Shown: positions 1 to 7,250, counted from the stretch's first letter. The stretch: 8,083 nt of DNA from CAIWGV01 sp964515175 (GCA_964515175.1 CAZEUR010000049.1:1-8083); one strand, 5' to 3'. Notes: generated by a model not told the origin, from the letters alone. Translations and numbers: made by a program.

Positions 1-106
1 ATCCAAATCCATGTGGTAAGAATTGATCCATTCAAGAATAGTGCCGATGTCTCTGCTATGCTCTTATCGATCCTAAAAAACTCAAAAATACTCTGGCTCA
101 AAAGGC
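1..106. other. Window edge downstream of xseB; no gene firmly identified
   Basis: The minus strand is open from about position 110 through the window edge in one frame. It contains a stretch reading roughly ETSALFLNGSIL, which faintly recalls the first catalytic segment of IS5-type transposases (usually written as a Ser/Asp-Gly-Thr-Ile-Val pattern followed by His). No His-rich continuation follows before the edge, so a truncated or frameshifted transposase remnant is only a guess. The plus strand is also open, running to a stop at 121-123 inside xseB. In many alphaproteobacteria ispA or dxs follows xseB directly; neither can be recognised here. An ATG on the minus strand near position 32 has no convincing ribosome binding site. 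Confidence 0.2.
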
Positions 107-304
107 TTAGCCAGGAATCGTGATCTTCTCTATTTTTAAAGTTGCTTCTTGCAACTTCTTTTCACAACACTGCTTCAACGCCACGCCACGCTCATAGAGC
201 CCTATGGAATTTTCCAAAGAATCTTGGCCCGCTTCCAGTTTGCGTACAATCATCTCTAACTCTTCCATAGCTTGTTCAAAATTTAATTCTGATACATCTT
301 TCAT
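107..304 (-). CDS. xseB: Exodeoxyribonuclease VII small subunit (XseB)
   Basis: This encodes the small subunit of exonuclease VII. The enzyme degrades single-stranded DNA from both ends to oligonucleotides, and several small subunits pack around one large XseA subunit in the cytoplasm. The 65-residue protein carries the family signature: LNFEQAMEELEMIVRKLE (residues 7-24), a Gly, the segment SLENSIGLYERG (29-40), and a second helix ending in KIEKI (58-62). These form the expected two-helix hairpin. It is somewhat shorter than the usual 75-85 residues, lacking the acidic tail seen in many homologues, but the core is complete. The ATG directly follows the stop of the nfeD-like gene (TAAATG, no spacer), so translation is probably coupled to it. 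The xseA gene is not in the window; in bacteria it is often encoded elsewhere. Identification is secure. Confidence 0.93.
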   Translation of the reverse strand: MKDVSELNFEQAMEELEMIVRKLEAGQDSLENSIGLYERGVALKQCCEKKLQEATLKIEKITIPG

Positions 305-754
305 TTAATTCACCTTCTTCACATATAAAGTGTCCCCTTCTAGAGACACCACAGAAATCTTTGTGCCGACCGTCATATCCGGCCCCACCACGACCCAAGT
401 TTTACCCCGCCAATTCAAAGCTCCAAACCCTTTTTCTATGGGCGATTTCAAAACAAACACTTGGCCCCTATGAGGCGCGCCCTTTCGAAAGCTCCCGCGC
501 CGTGCCATCTCAAAAGAATGCCCTGTGGGCCACACCATAAGCCCTAAAACAATAAGACTCAAGAAAATCCCCAATTGATAGAGAGTAAAAATCTCGCTAC
601 CCTGGGTTACTGACCATCCCCAAGACAAAATCCCCACAAAAAAAGCCGACGCTGCAATAACAGACGGAATCCGGGATGGAATCACAAAGGCAAGACTGCC
701 GATGATAACCCCCAACGTAAACCACTGTGTGCACCCAATATAAAAGCTATCCAT
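305..754 (-). CDS. Short NfeD-family membrane protein
   Basis: A 149-residue inner-membrane protein of the NfeD family. Three hydrophobic segments (about residues 9-25, 30-48 and 59-75) precede a soluble C-terminal domain (about 95-149) with the family's OB-fold pattern: a Gly-Gln-Val strand, PIEKGFGALNWRGKTWVVV at about 105-123, then G..ISVVSLEGDTLYVKKV. NfeD proteins usually partner SPFH/stomatin-like proteins in membrane organisation; this short form without the protease domain corresponds to the YbbK/NfeD1b type. No SPFH gene is visible. I chose the ATG at 752-754, which overlaps the stop of the upstream repeat-protein gene by eight bases (ATGGATAG) and gives a protein beginning at the first membrane segment. 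The reading frame is open 39 codons further upstream, but that extension lies inside the neighbouring gene and is basic and unlike the family. The overlap upstream and the zero-gap junction with xseB downstream indicate one transcript. Function beyond the family assignment is unknown. Confidence 0.8.
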   Translation of the reverse strand: MDSFYIGCTQWFTLGVIIGSLAFVIPSRIPSVIAASAFFVGILSWGWSVTQGSEIFTLYQLGIFLSLIVLGLMVWPTGHSFEMARRGSFRKGAPHRGQVFVLKSPIEKGFGALNWRGKTWVVVGPDMTVGTKISVVSLEGDTLYVKKVN

Positions 755-1499
755 TACCCTGCCCCACTGGAATATCTTGCTTCCCCAAACTATTCCCCTT
801 TGGATCAAATTTTTCCTGAGAAACCATCTGCCCCTTATCATTATAAGTGGAAATTTCCAGAGGCGTCCCATTTTCTTGGAACTTCTTCACTTCGCCTTGG
901 AGCAATCCGTCCTTATAAGTGGACTCTTCAAACACTTTCCCGCTGGGATAAAATTGTTTACAAGGCCCATCCAACTTCCCCGCCGCATAGACACATTTTT
1001 TTAAAACTTTGTGCGCGGGATCATAGGCTGTAAAATCCCCATCCATCACATTATTTTTATAATGAATAATTGCCCGCACCGTCTCCCCTGGTGCAAAAAA
1101 GGTCGCAGCCCCCTCCATTTGGTCGTCCTTATAAGAAATTTCGGATACCTTCGACCCATTGATAAAAAAGTGCGCAAGCCCCTCCTTTTTTCCCGCCACA
1201 TAGGGAATTTGGTGCGTCACCTGCTTCTGCGCATCATAGGCCGTCATCATTCCTTGCATGACCCCTTGCACATATTGGATCGTCTGAACCAATTGCCCTG
1301 TCTGGGGGTGATAAGCTTCATAGATCCCATTCATTTTATCATCTTTGTAGGGAATCTTCATGATAAGCTGGCCTTGGGCGTTTTTCACCTCTTGGATACG
1401 GTCGGGCGCTGGTTCTTCCGCTCTGGGAGCAGGCGCCGGTGCCACATCAGGCTTCTTCTTCAGAGTATCCAAAAACTGGGGTGTATATACGGTAGTCAT
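747..1499 (-). CDS. MORN/YwqK-type repeat protein
   Basis: A 250-residue protein built almost entirely of tandem repeats. After a Pro/Ala-rich N-terminus (PAPAPRAEEPAPD at about 21-33), eight units of 23-24 residues run from about 46 to 236. Each follows the pattern: hydrophobic pair, polar, Y-x-x-x-x-x-x-G, aromatic pair, turn with G/P (for example IPYKDDKMNGIYEAYHPQTG at 49-68 and YKDGLLQGEVKKFQENG at 195-211). This is the MORN-variant repeat of the YwqK family, often annotated as a 'toxin-antitoxin system YwqK family antitoxin', a label with little functional support. No signal peptide or membrane segment is visible, so a cytoplasmic or secreted-without-signal location is likely. It is the first gene after vgrG (265-bp gap) and overlaps the nfeD-like gene. 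It could therefore be a type VI accessory or cargo protein, or a protein-interaction scaffold unrelated to secretion. The start ATG has only a weak ribosome binding site (AAGATAGAC upstream). The repeat fold is clear; the function is not known. Confidence 0.8.
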   Translation of the reverse strand: MTTVYTPQFLDTLKKKPDVAPAPAPRAEEPAPDRIQEVKNAQGQLIMKIPYKDDKMNGIYEAYHPQTGQLVQTIQYVQGVMQGMMTAYDAQKQVTHQIPYVAGKKEGLAHFFINGSKVSEISYKDDQMEGAATFFAPGETVRAIIHYKNNVMDGDFTAYDPAHKVLKKCVYAAGKLDGPCKQFYPSGKVFEESTYKDGLLQGEVKKFQENGTPLEISTYNDKGQMVSQEKFDPKGNSLGKQDIPVGQGNG

Positions 1500-1552
1500 G
1501 AGTCTATCTTATACCATTTTCATAAAATACTTAACACAAAAAACCACTAACC

Positions 1553-1589
1553 GTCACCACGAGGATCGCTTCTGGTGCGACGTGGTGGC
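1553..1589. repeat. Palindromic intergenic repeat, copy 1
   Basis: An inverted repeat with arms at 1553-1561 and 1581-1589 forms a nine-pair stem with one G-T wobble. A nested TCGC/GCGA stem (1566-1569 with 1577-1580) surrounds a seven-base loop. Its outer arms, GTCACCACGA (1553-1562) and GTGGTGGCCCA (1582-1592), match those of the element at 7251-7292 at 8 of 10 and 9 of 11 positions, while the centres differ. On the minus strand the stem is followed about 12 bases later by six T, so it might also end transcription from vgrG. It lies between vgrG and the repeat-protein gene. Confidence 0.6.
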
Positions 1590-1625
1590 CCAGCTTTTCT
1601 GCGTTAATAAGGGATGATGTTGCGC

Positions 1626-1631
1626 ATTATA
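1626..1631 (-). promoter_or_regulatory. Possible -10 box for the repeat protein-nfeD-xseB unit
   Basis: A perfect TATAAT on the minus strand lies 127 bases upstream of the repeat-protein ATG, but no hexamer resembling TTGACA is found 15-18 bases before it. A second, weaker box, TATAAG at 1508-1513, sits nine bases before that ATG. Either could start the cluster independently of the vgrG operon; neither is convincing alone. Confidence 0.28.
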
Positions 1632-1764
1632 GAGAAAAAAACAGGGAATCGGTGATGCCCTAACACAACTTTATTCGAGCCACGAGACGGGGCAGTCTTT
1701 AGGGATATGCTCTAGGCTATAGACCTCTTGCATAAGTCAAAAGTAATCAGGTTTATCGGAGCGG

Positions 1765-3795
1765 TTAAACCAAACTCACCATGGGCGACGTCACTGAAAA
1801 CGAACTGCTCGCGTTAGAACTAATGCTGGGAGCCTGTAAAGACATGGAGGCTTGTCCCTGAGCGGACAGACTGAGCCCCTGCAAACTCATGCTCGTTTGC
1901 GCCTGCGCCGTGACTTGCATGCCCTCCAAAGAAAGAGCCTGCATGGCCTGAATAGTTGCGGCTTGCTGCCCTTGGATTTGGATGGCCCCTGTCACATTGA
2001 TCGTTAAATTCCCGCCCACAGTGAGGGTATAATCCCCGGACGTCGTCACGCTCTTATTTCCCGTAATATCTGTGGTTTCATTCCCCTCTTGCAAGGCAAT
2101 ACTTCGATTGCCTTTTTTAAGCACAATCGCCTCATCTCCCTGATTGAGCGTCATGGACCGATTTCCCTTTTTCAACAGCAAGGTATCATTGCCTGTCTGT
2201 CCGGCGCCCTCAAGAGTTGTTGTGCGATTACCATTAAGAATATCAACATTCATGTCTTTTTCCGCATGGATATAGATTTCTTCATTTCCCTTATCATCTT
2301 CAAATCGCAACTCATTAAAGCCCCCACCCCCTTTGGAGCTGTTGGTCTTAATGGTGCTTTTGGTGGGCGTGTCGGGCAAATAGGGAGGATTATTCGTACC
2401 GTTATAAACACATCCTGTCACCAAAGGATAATCAGGGTTTCCATTCAAAAACGTCACCACCACTTCTTGGCCCACACGGGGAATAAAGACAATCCCCCAG
2501 TTCTGCCCTGTCCAACCTTGGGCATATCGAATCCAGCAAGATACTTGATCGTTAGCTGTCGCACTCAAATCCCAGTGGAACTTCACCATGATACGCCCGT
2601 ATTCGTCCGTCCAAATTTCTTCCCCTGCTTTGCCCTGCACCAAGGCCGTCTGTGTTCCATAAATCTTGGGACACGGTGTTTTTAAAGGCGGCACATAGGT
2701 TTGACTGCTTGCAAAAAACACGATTTTGTTTATATAAGGACACTCCCCCAAAAGCTCCCTAGACTGCTCAGCCTCATGATAAATACGGAAAATCACATAA
2801 GATTGATTGCTGGAGCTTCGGTGACAATTGGACAGCGCAAAAGTTTTACCAACCTCTAATGTGGGAACATTTGTCAGACCCTCACACGAATCTTTGGGAA
2901 ATTGTAAACTACCCAAACGGATTGTAGCAATGGTCTCTCCCGTGGACTGATCCTTGTAATTGCCAGGATAGTTGTAAACTTCTTCTTGAGGGCCATTTGA
3001 ATTATTAGAAGATGCCTGTAAGTTCATAGTGGTCTGCTCAAAATTATAATCCTGTGTTGTATAGGTGGATGACACGATTTGAGAGGAAATTTTTAAATCA
3101 AAAATTCCAGGATCATTGGAAACCGGCGTGGCAGAATGATAAATGGCTGAAAGTGTTGGAAAAGCATCATTGGACGCGAAGGGTGTTGAATTATCAGAAA
3201 GCACCATCGTATGAGAACTGTTGTCATGCTGAAAAAAATAAAAAATGCCGGCAGCTTCCATAAGACGAGAAACAAAAGCAAAATCACTTTCGTTATATTG
3301 CACACAGAATTCTCGTGTATCTTGACCCGCCGAGGACACATTGTTTTGAATGGGGATGTTCTGGTTAGACAATACCTGGGTAATAATATCAATGGTGGTC
3401 ATGTTTTGAAAAATGCGGCACGTTTGCCGCAACGTCATGAGCCACGCCTGTGGCCTTATAATCAAGTGATAGTAAGTTTTTTGAAAAACTTTTTGAGTTG
3501 CATCATCGTTAAAAGAAACCGTCGCCCCCTGCGTCACTTGAGTCACAATACCGTTGATAGAGCGGATGTTCTCCTGAAAATTAACATTGATGGTAACGCT
3601 TTGACTTAGGAGACTGGAAAAATCCACGTTACTGTCGTCACCTGAGGCGCTCACCTCATAAACTTCTGCCTCAAATTCAAAAAGATCCGAAAAAGCTTCT
3701 TCCCCCCTAAATTTATTAAGGATTAAAACATCCTTTCCCAAACTTGTGGTAATAGAAAGATAGACATTGTCTTGTGTTGTTAAAACGCCGGTCAT
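1765..3795 (-). CDS. vgrG: Type VI secretion spike protein VgrG (TssI)
   Basis: VgrG is the trimeric tip of the type VI secretion needle. It resembles the phage T4 gp27-gp5 spike and is expelled with Hcp to deliver effectors. The 676-residue protein has the full order of domains: a gp27-like region (about residues 20-375), the gp5-type OB-fold (about 376-475) with the hallmark stretch DEYGRIMVKFHWD (397-409), SCWIRYAQGWTGQNWG (419-434) and IPRVGQEVVVTFLNGNPDYP (438-457), and then a needle. The DUF2345-like needle includes GGGGFNELRFEDDKGNEEIY (489-508). It continues as a beta-helix of short strands (LKKGNRS occurs twice, at 541-547 and 560-566) and ends in Ser/Gln-rich repeats (MSLQG, MSLQA). 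It stops at residue 676 with no added effector domain, so cargo would attach non-covalently, through a PAAR protein or an adaptor not seen here. Its ATG overlaps the tssG stop as ATGA, so the two are translationally coupled. The identification is secure; whether the system is active cannot be judged. Confidence 0.96.
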   Translation of the reverse strand: MTGVLTTQDNVYLSITTSLGKDVLILNKFRGEEAFSDLFEFEAEVYEVSASGDDSNVDFSSLLSQSVTINVNFQENIRSINGIVTQVTQGATVSFNDDATQKVFQKTYYHLIIRPQAWLMTLRQTCRIFQNMTTIDIITQVLSNQNIPIQNNVSSAGQDTREFCVQYNESDFAFVSRLMEAAGIFYFFQHDNSSHTMVLSDNSTPFASNDAFPTLSAIYHSATPVSNDPGIFDLKISSQIVSSTYTTQDYNFEQTTMNLQASSNNSNGPQEEVYNYPGNYKDQSTGETIATIRLGSLQFPKDSCEGLTNVPTLEVGKTFALSNCHRSSSNQSYVIFRIYHEAEQSRELLGECPYINKIVFFASSQTYVPPLKTPCPKIYGTQTALVQGKAGEEIWTDEYGRIMVKFHWDLSATANDQVSCWIRYAQGWTGQNWGIVFIPRVGQEVVVTFLNGNPDYPLVTGCVYNGTNNPPYLPDTPTKSTIKTNSSKGGGGFNELRFEDDKGNEEIYIHAEKDMNVDILNGNRTTTLEGAGQTGNDTLLLKKGNRSMTLNQGDEAIVLKKGNRSIALQEGNETTDITGNKSVTTSGDYTLTVGGNLTINVTGAIQIQGQQAATIQAMQALSLEGMQVTAQAQTSMSLQGLSLSAQGQASMSLQAPSISSNASSSFSVTSPMVSLV

Positions 3796-4871
3796 TTAGG
3801 AGAAGCCTTCTTTCCCTTCAAGGTTTTTTTTAAGGGGGGCGAATTGAAAAAATATGGTCTGACCGTCATGGTATTTTGATCATCCTCTTTTAACGGTTGC
3901 ATACCTCTCCGATTCAACCAAGACGTCCAACTCAAAGCCGCTCCTGCTCCCAAAACTGTCTTGGGAATTTCCTTTGGATCCAAAATCAGATTAATGCGAA
4001 AATCTGAAGATTCCCCCATATAATAAACGACCAAATCACAAAGTGCATCATAAGATTTTCCTGGCTTTAGAAAACTCACATATTCAGCAAAGGACAGGGG
4101 CCCCAGATGAAGGGTAATAAATCCTTTTTGATCCCAGAAACGACCCCCTAAAATGGCATCTTTTCCTAAAACATTAAATCGACCTGATTTTCCAAGAACA
4201 GATCTTTGAGAAAGGGCCACAGAAATCCATTTACCCTGACATGCCTCGATGGATACAGGCAACCGGAAAAAAGAAGAGAGTATTTTTTGCAACCCTACCA
4301 AAGAGCGAGGCGCACCCCAGAGCAACCCAATATAAGGAAACAAGCTTCGATCCGGGAGAGACATTCGGGCTTTCAGAGAAGAAAACCCCAATCCCAAGAA
4401 GCTCGCCATACAACGACCCAACATGGTGCTTTCGGGTGTATCTGTGGCAAGCCCAATCCAATATTTTTTACGAATACGCTGTAGGATAGAAATAAATCGA
4501 TGGTTAAATATATCCAAGAAAAAATGAAAGGCTGTATCCCCCCGTCGATCGTTATCTGTAAGGATTTGAGCATAAGGCGTGGGAAGAGGCCCTGGATGCC
4601 CCGCAATTCCAAAAAAATCCACCGTCAGCTGGGAAGGGCTTTCTCCATCGCTTAATTGAAAGGATCTAATATCTGCAGCAGGGAAATCAAACCCCACATG
4701 AGTTTTAAAATTAACCACCTCCTTAAGAGGGTCCTCACCCACCCCAAGCGGAGAAGCATGGGGATTTAATTCTTCCAATATCTTAATAAAAGCATGAAAC
4801 TCAAACTGATCTGCCTGCTCCACAAGAACTTGTTCTATAGGAGGGTTTTTGTTCCGGCTATGGCTGGCCAT
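3792..4871 (-). CDS. tssG: Type VI secretion baseplate protein TssG
   Basis: TssG (also VasB, ImpH) is a baseplate wedge subunit. It forms a TssF2-TssG complex and links the wedge to TssE and TssK at the inner membrane. The 359-residue protein is near the usual length and shows the family landmarks: an N-terminal segment in the style of FEFHAFIKILEEL (23-35), DFFGIAGHPGPLPTPYAQIL (85-104), the helix FHFFLDIFNHRFISILQRIR (115-134), RLPVSIEACQGKW (203-215), LGKDAILGGRFWD (235-247), and a C-terminal RINLILDPKEIP...LGAGAALSWTSWL (292-319). A basic lysine-rich tail follows (about 347-359). Its start lies 37 bases inside the 3' end of tssF and is preceded by AGGAAGGA, 11 bases before the ATG; its stop overlaps the vgrG start by four bases. 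Gene order tssF-tssG is the normal one. Confidence 0.94.
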   Translation of the reverse strand: MASHSRNKNPPIEQVLVEQADQFEFHAFIKILEELNPHASPLGVGEDPLKEVVNFKTHVGFDFPAADIRSFQLSDGESPSQLTVDFFGIAGHPGPLPTPYAQILTDNDRRGDTAFHFFLDIFNHRFISILQRIRKKYWIGLATDTPESTMLGRCMASFLGLGFSSLKARMSLPDRSLFPYIGLLWGAPRSLVGLQKILSSFFRLPVSIEACQGKWISVALSQRSVLGKSGRFNVLGKDAILGGRFWDQKGFITLHLGPLSFAEYVSFLKPGKSYDALCDLVVYYMGESSDFRINLILDPKEIPKTVLGAGAALSWTSWLNRRGMQPLKEDDQNTMTVRPYFFNSPPLKKTLKGKKASPK

Positions 4872-6646
4872 GTTTTCAAAATTCCTTCCTGATGGATGCT
4901 TTTAATGGATAATTCTGTCAGAGAATTAATATCAGTATAAAGAGCAAAAAATTGACTTAAAATCGACCCTAAGAGAAAAATACCAGGGCCCGTTGAATGA
5001 TCGTCATCCACAATTAGGGTTACTCCCGTTCCTTTCACAAACCCCCGCCAAGCATCTCGTCCCATACGTCGAACGATGGGCTCACAGGTCATGCTGATAA
5101 TTCTGTCTATTTCTCCTTGATTCACAGAAAAACTATTCCCAGCATAAAGCATAAGCATTTCTTTTAGGGCCTCTAGACTTTTAATATCTGATGAAAAAGA
5201 AAGATGATTCAGGGCCAGATTGGAAATAAGCTTCCATTGGGTGGCTCCCTCCTTGGGCGGATAAATTGCCTCTGTGGGGGTATGAATACAAAAGATGGAC
5301 TCAACGGGAATTTTTTCCTCCGGAAATAACAATGTATTCGCGGTCAATCGAGAAGCGAGCTGCCGATTTGTACACAAGGTCCGAGCATAGACAACTTGCG
5401 TGTCTGGCAATTGCGGCTTCATGTCCCAGTTCACAAAAGATAGGAGTACATCGGTTCCAGGCAGGCCTTGCTTAACGGAAGGGACCCGACGGGATGTCCA
5501 AAAAGTTTTATTTGGCCCCTTTTCCTCATGATGATTATAAGAGAAATAAGGAAAAATTTCTAAGACTTCTCTTCCATCCACTGCCGTACTAAATACCTTT
5601 TCAATTGAATAAATCTCACAGGTAGTCTCCTGGCCTCGATCTCCAACAAGCCGATAATCTATTTTCTTGCGATCAAACCGTATGGGATCCGAAACACAGG
5701 AGTAAAGATTGATAATCGGGACACACCCCAAAACGACGCTGTACTCATCAAGGGGCATGGAAAACTCTTGATTAACAGGCGCCAGTGGAATCAGAATATC
5801 CACTTCTGTGGCCCCTTCCGGAAACTTCAAATTTTCCACATCAAAAAACATGAATTTCTTCGGAAAATAAAAATATTCCATAAGAAGTCCATAGGCTGGG
5901 TTGGAATTCGGAGGGCACGGAATAATAGTCTCATCCACTCCAAACCCTACCTGCTGAAGACTTCCCTCTTGCAAAAAAATAGGACTCTGCTCATCTTGGG
6001 ACCCCACAATTGCAATTTTATAAGAATTTTGAAAAAGAAACCGATACAAAGAACTTGCTGCAACAATGGGTAAATTAATATGAAACCTTAATTTTTTGGG
6101 ATCCAATTTAGAAAACATCGGGCCCATACTTTTTAAAGAAATCTTTAAAATATTTTCATGAGCTGTAAGCTGATTGCCAAAGGCATAGACATCCCGTTTA
6201 ACAATGCTGACCCCCGTGGTTTGAATGGGCCAAAGCTCTAGAGGTGCCGCTGTCCGAAATCGGCAATCTGTACCCCCTGTCGACTTCGTAAAGAGAGGAA
6301 AATTTTTGGGAATTTGGCTACCCGTAGTGATAGCCTTTTTCGTGTCATGCTTAAATTGGGCAATGGCCATGGAAGGCACGATCGTGGTCAAAAAAGGATA
6401 GAGCGCCTCTAACAAGGCAGAGGAAACCCGAGGGAACTGGTTATCAATATCCTGCTGCAAGTAGCCCGACATAAAAGCAAAGGATTCTATAAGCCTTTCA
6501 ATGTGAGGATCCGTAGGCAAATTTTCTGTAAAATTTAGGCGCCTGGCAACTTTTGGATATTTGGCTGCAAAAATCCGCCCCATCTGCCGCAAGAAAGACA
6601 TCTCTTTATCGTAATACAGAAAATTTAAATCATCAGATTTTGACAT
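4835..6646 (-). CDS. tssF: Type VI secretion baseplate protein TssF
   Basis: TssF (VasA, ImpG) is the larger wedge protein of the type VI baseplate and pairs with TssG to anchor the tail tube and sheath. The 603-residue protein is full length for the family. Its N-terminus has the characteristic YYDKEMSFLRQMGRIFAAKYPKVARRL (11-37 region), then DPHIERLIESFAFMSGYLQQ (47-66, dividing at the usual place) and FPRVSSALLEALYPFLTTIVPSMAIAQF (71-98). Its C-terminus ends in the typical FFALYTDINSLTELSI (about 566-581) and a Trp-Pro...AGTKTLL close. It is the first gene of the operon and has its own promoter and a structured leader. The ATG at 6644-6646 lies just after a GGGGAGGGG ribosome binding site. 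In most type VI loci tssE precedes tssF; here no tssE is visible upstream, only a decayed toxin gene. Confidence 0.95.
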   Translation of the reverse strand: MSKSDDLNFLYYDKEMSFLRQMGRIFAAKYPKVARRLNFTENLPTDPHIERLIESFAFMSGYLQQDIDNQFPRVSSALLEALYPFLTTIVPSMAIAQFKHDTKKAITTGSQIPKNFPLFTKSTGGTDCRFRTAAPLELWPIQTTGVSIVKRDVYAFGNQLTAHENILKISLKSMGPMFSKLDPKKLRFHINLPIVAASSLYRFLFQNSYKIAIVGSQDEQSPIFLQEGSLQQVGFGVDETIIPCPPNSNPAYGLLMEYFYFPKKFMFFDVENLKFPEGATEVDILIPLAPVNQEFSMPLDEYSVVLGCVPIINLYSCVSDPIRFDRKKIDYRLVGDRGQETTCEIYSIEKVFSTAVDGREVLEIFPYFSYNHHEEKGPNKTFWTSRRVPSVKQGLPGTDVLLSFVNWDMKPQLPDTQVVYARTLCTNRQLASRLTANTLLFPEEKIPVESIFCIHTPTEAIYPPKEGATQWKLISNLALNHLSFSSDIKSLEALKEMLMLYAGNSFSVNQGEIDRIISMTCEPIVRRMGRDAWRGFVKGTGVTLIVDDDHSTGPGIFLLGSILSQFFALYTDINSLTELSIKSIHQEGILKTWPAIAGTKTLL

Positions 6647-6649
6647 GCC

Positions 6650-6676
6650 CCTCCCCGGTTTATGACCCTGAGGAGG
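6650..6676 (-). promoter_or_regulatory. Leader hairpin covering the tssF ribosome binding site
   Basis: On the minus strand the leader reads CCTCCTC (6670-6676), a 13-base loop, then GGGGAGG (6650-6656), three bases before the tssF ATG. The two arms form seven pairs (six Watson-Crick, one T-G). GGT and ACC inside the loop can add three more. The 3' arm is the Shine-Dalgarno sequence itself, so folding would hide it. This suggests translation of tssF, and through coupling tssG and vgrG, may be held low unless a protein, RNA or temperature opens the stem. The pairing is seen by eye; regulation is inferred. Confidence 0.45.
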
Positions 6677-6731
6677 CGTAGCCCCAGCTTCCTAAAAAGC
6701 AACCCCCAAGCTCAAGGTATTTATTCCTTTT

Positions 6732-6760
6732 ATCATAAGCTTGTTTTGAGCGTCTGTGAA
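6732..6760 (-). promoter_or_regulatory. Promoter of the tssF-tssG-vgrG operon
   Basis: A sigma-70-type promoter on the minus strand: -35 TTCACA (6755-6760, 5 of 6 to consensus), a 17-base spacer, and -10 TATGAT (6732-6737, 5 of 6). Transcription would start near 6725, giving a leader of about 80 bases before the tssF ATG. The surrounding sequence is AT-rich, as expected of a promoter region. Confidence 0.6.
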
Positions 6761-6818
6761 TGAAAATTTAAATTGAAATATTTTAAAAATAGAGCTTGAA
6801 AAGAAATGTTTGCAGATC

Positions 6819-7126
6819 CTAGCAAACAGTTTCGCAAACCTCTTTTCGATGACCAACTTTTATGATGTCCACAATCAGTTCCTTTTCGATAAATCGTGCA
6901 ATCAAGCGTTAATCCCCCACTCTATATCTCCAGAATTCTTCCAGAGGATAACTCAATCTTTTTCCATAGATTCTTGGATTTTCTGCATTAACAAGTTTCT
7001 GTTCGATAAACCTAAGAATCCTCATTTTAACGGGTTCATCAAGTTTTTAAGAGTCTTAGACGCGTCAGGAGAAAAAGTTACTTTCCAGCACCTCTCACTC
7101 AGAGGAAGCTGAGGGCCTTTAGTCAT
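6819..7126 (-). pseudogene. Broken RelE/ParE-type toxin gene
   Basis: Read on the minus strand across two frames, this region restores a 102-residue RelE-superfamily toxin, an mRNA interferase or gyrase-poison fold. The first frame (7025-7126) gives CWKVTFSPDASKTLKNL; the second (6819-7025) gives RILRFIEQKL, NPRIYGKRL, EEFWRYRVGD, a stop, then RLIARFIEKELIVDIIKVGH and a short tail. The FWRYRVGDYRLI strand pair and the terminal K/R-x-GHR-x-EV are hallmarks of the family. Two lesions are seen: a one-base loss in the A run at 7025-7028, and a TAA at 6909-6911 exactly where family members have Tyr in GDYRLI. No antitoxin gene is recognisable upstream, although the first frame stays open for about 20 codons before the ATG at 7124-7126. 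The 100-codon plus-strand reading frame over the same bases is a shadow. Two separate lesions make sequencing error an unlikely full explanation. Confidence 0.8.
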
Positions 7127-7250
7127 ATCTTTTATATAAATGACAATCTTTTGCCGAAAATCATGTTCTGTAAATATTTCTTTTGAATCATGATGTTACT
7201 AATTCCACCGGAAACCAGGTAATAATCGAGAAAAAAATGACTCTTTCATT

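Noticed and set aside
755..871. Longer N-terminus for the NfeD-like protein
   Set aside because: The extension lies within the repeat-protein gene, is basic and unlike the family, and the ATG at 754 gives a normal start at the first membrane segment.
1011..1550. Long plus-strand reading frame opposite the repeat-protein gene
   Set aside because: It is antisense to clear repeats on the minus strand and has the His/Ile/Leu-rich make-up of a shadow frame.
1750..1771. Hairpin at the vgrG stop (GGTTTA with TAAACC) as a terminator
   Set aside because: The six-pair AT-rich stem has a ten-base loop and no T run after it on the minus strand.
2000..2260. Repeated DNA in the vgrG 3' part as a CRISPR or mobile repeat
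   Set aside because: The periodicity is coding and reflects the short beta-helix strands of the VgrG needle.
2089..2685. Plus-strand 198-codon reading frame inside vgrG
   Set aside because: It is antisense to the conserved OB-fold and needle region of VgrG and resembles no protein family.
6810..7112. Plus-strand 100-codon reading frame
   Set aside because: It matches no family, and the opposite strand encodes a clear though broken RelE-type toxin; it is a shadow of that gene.
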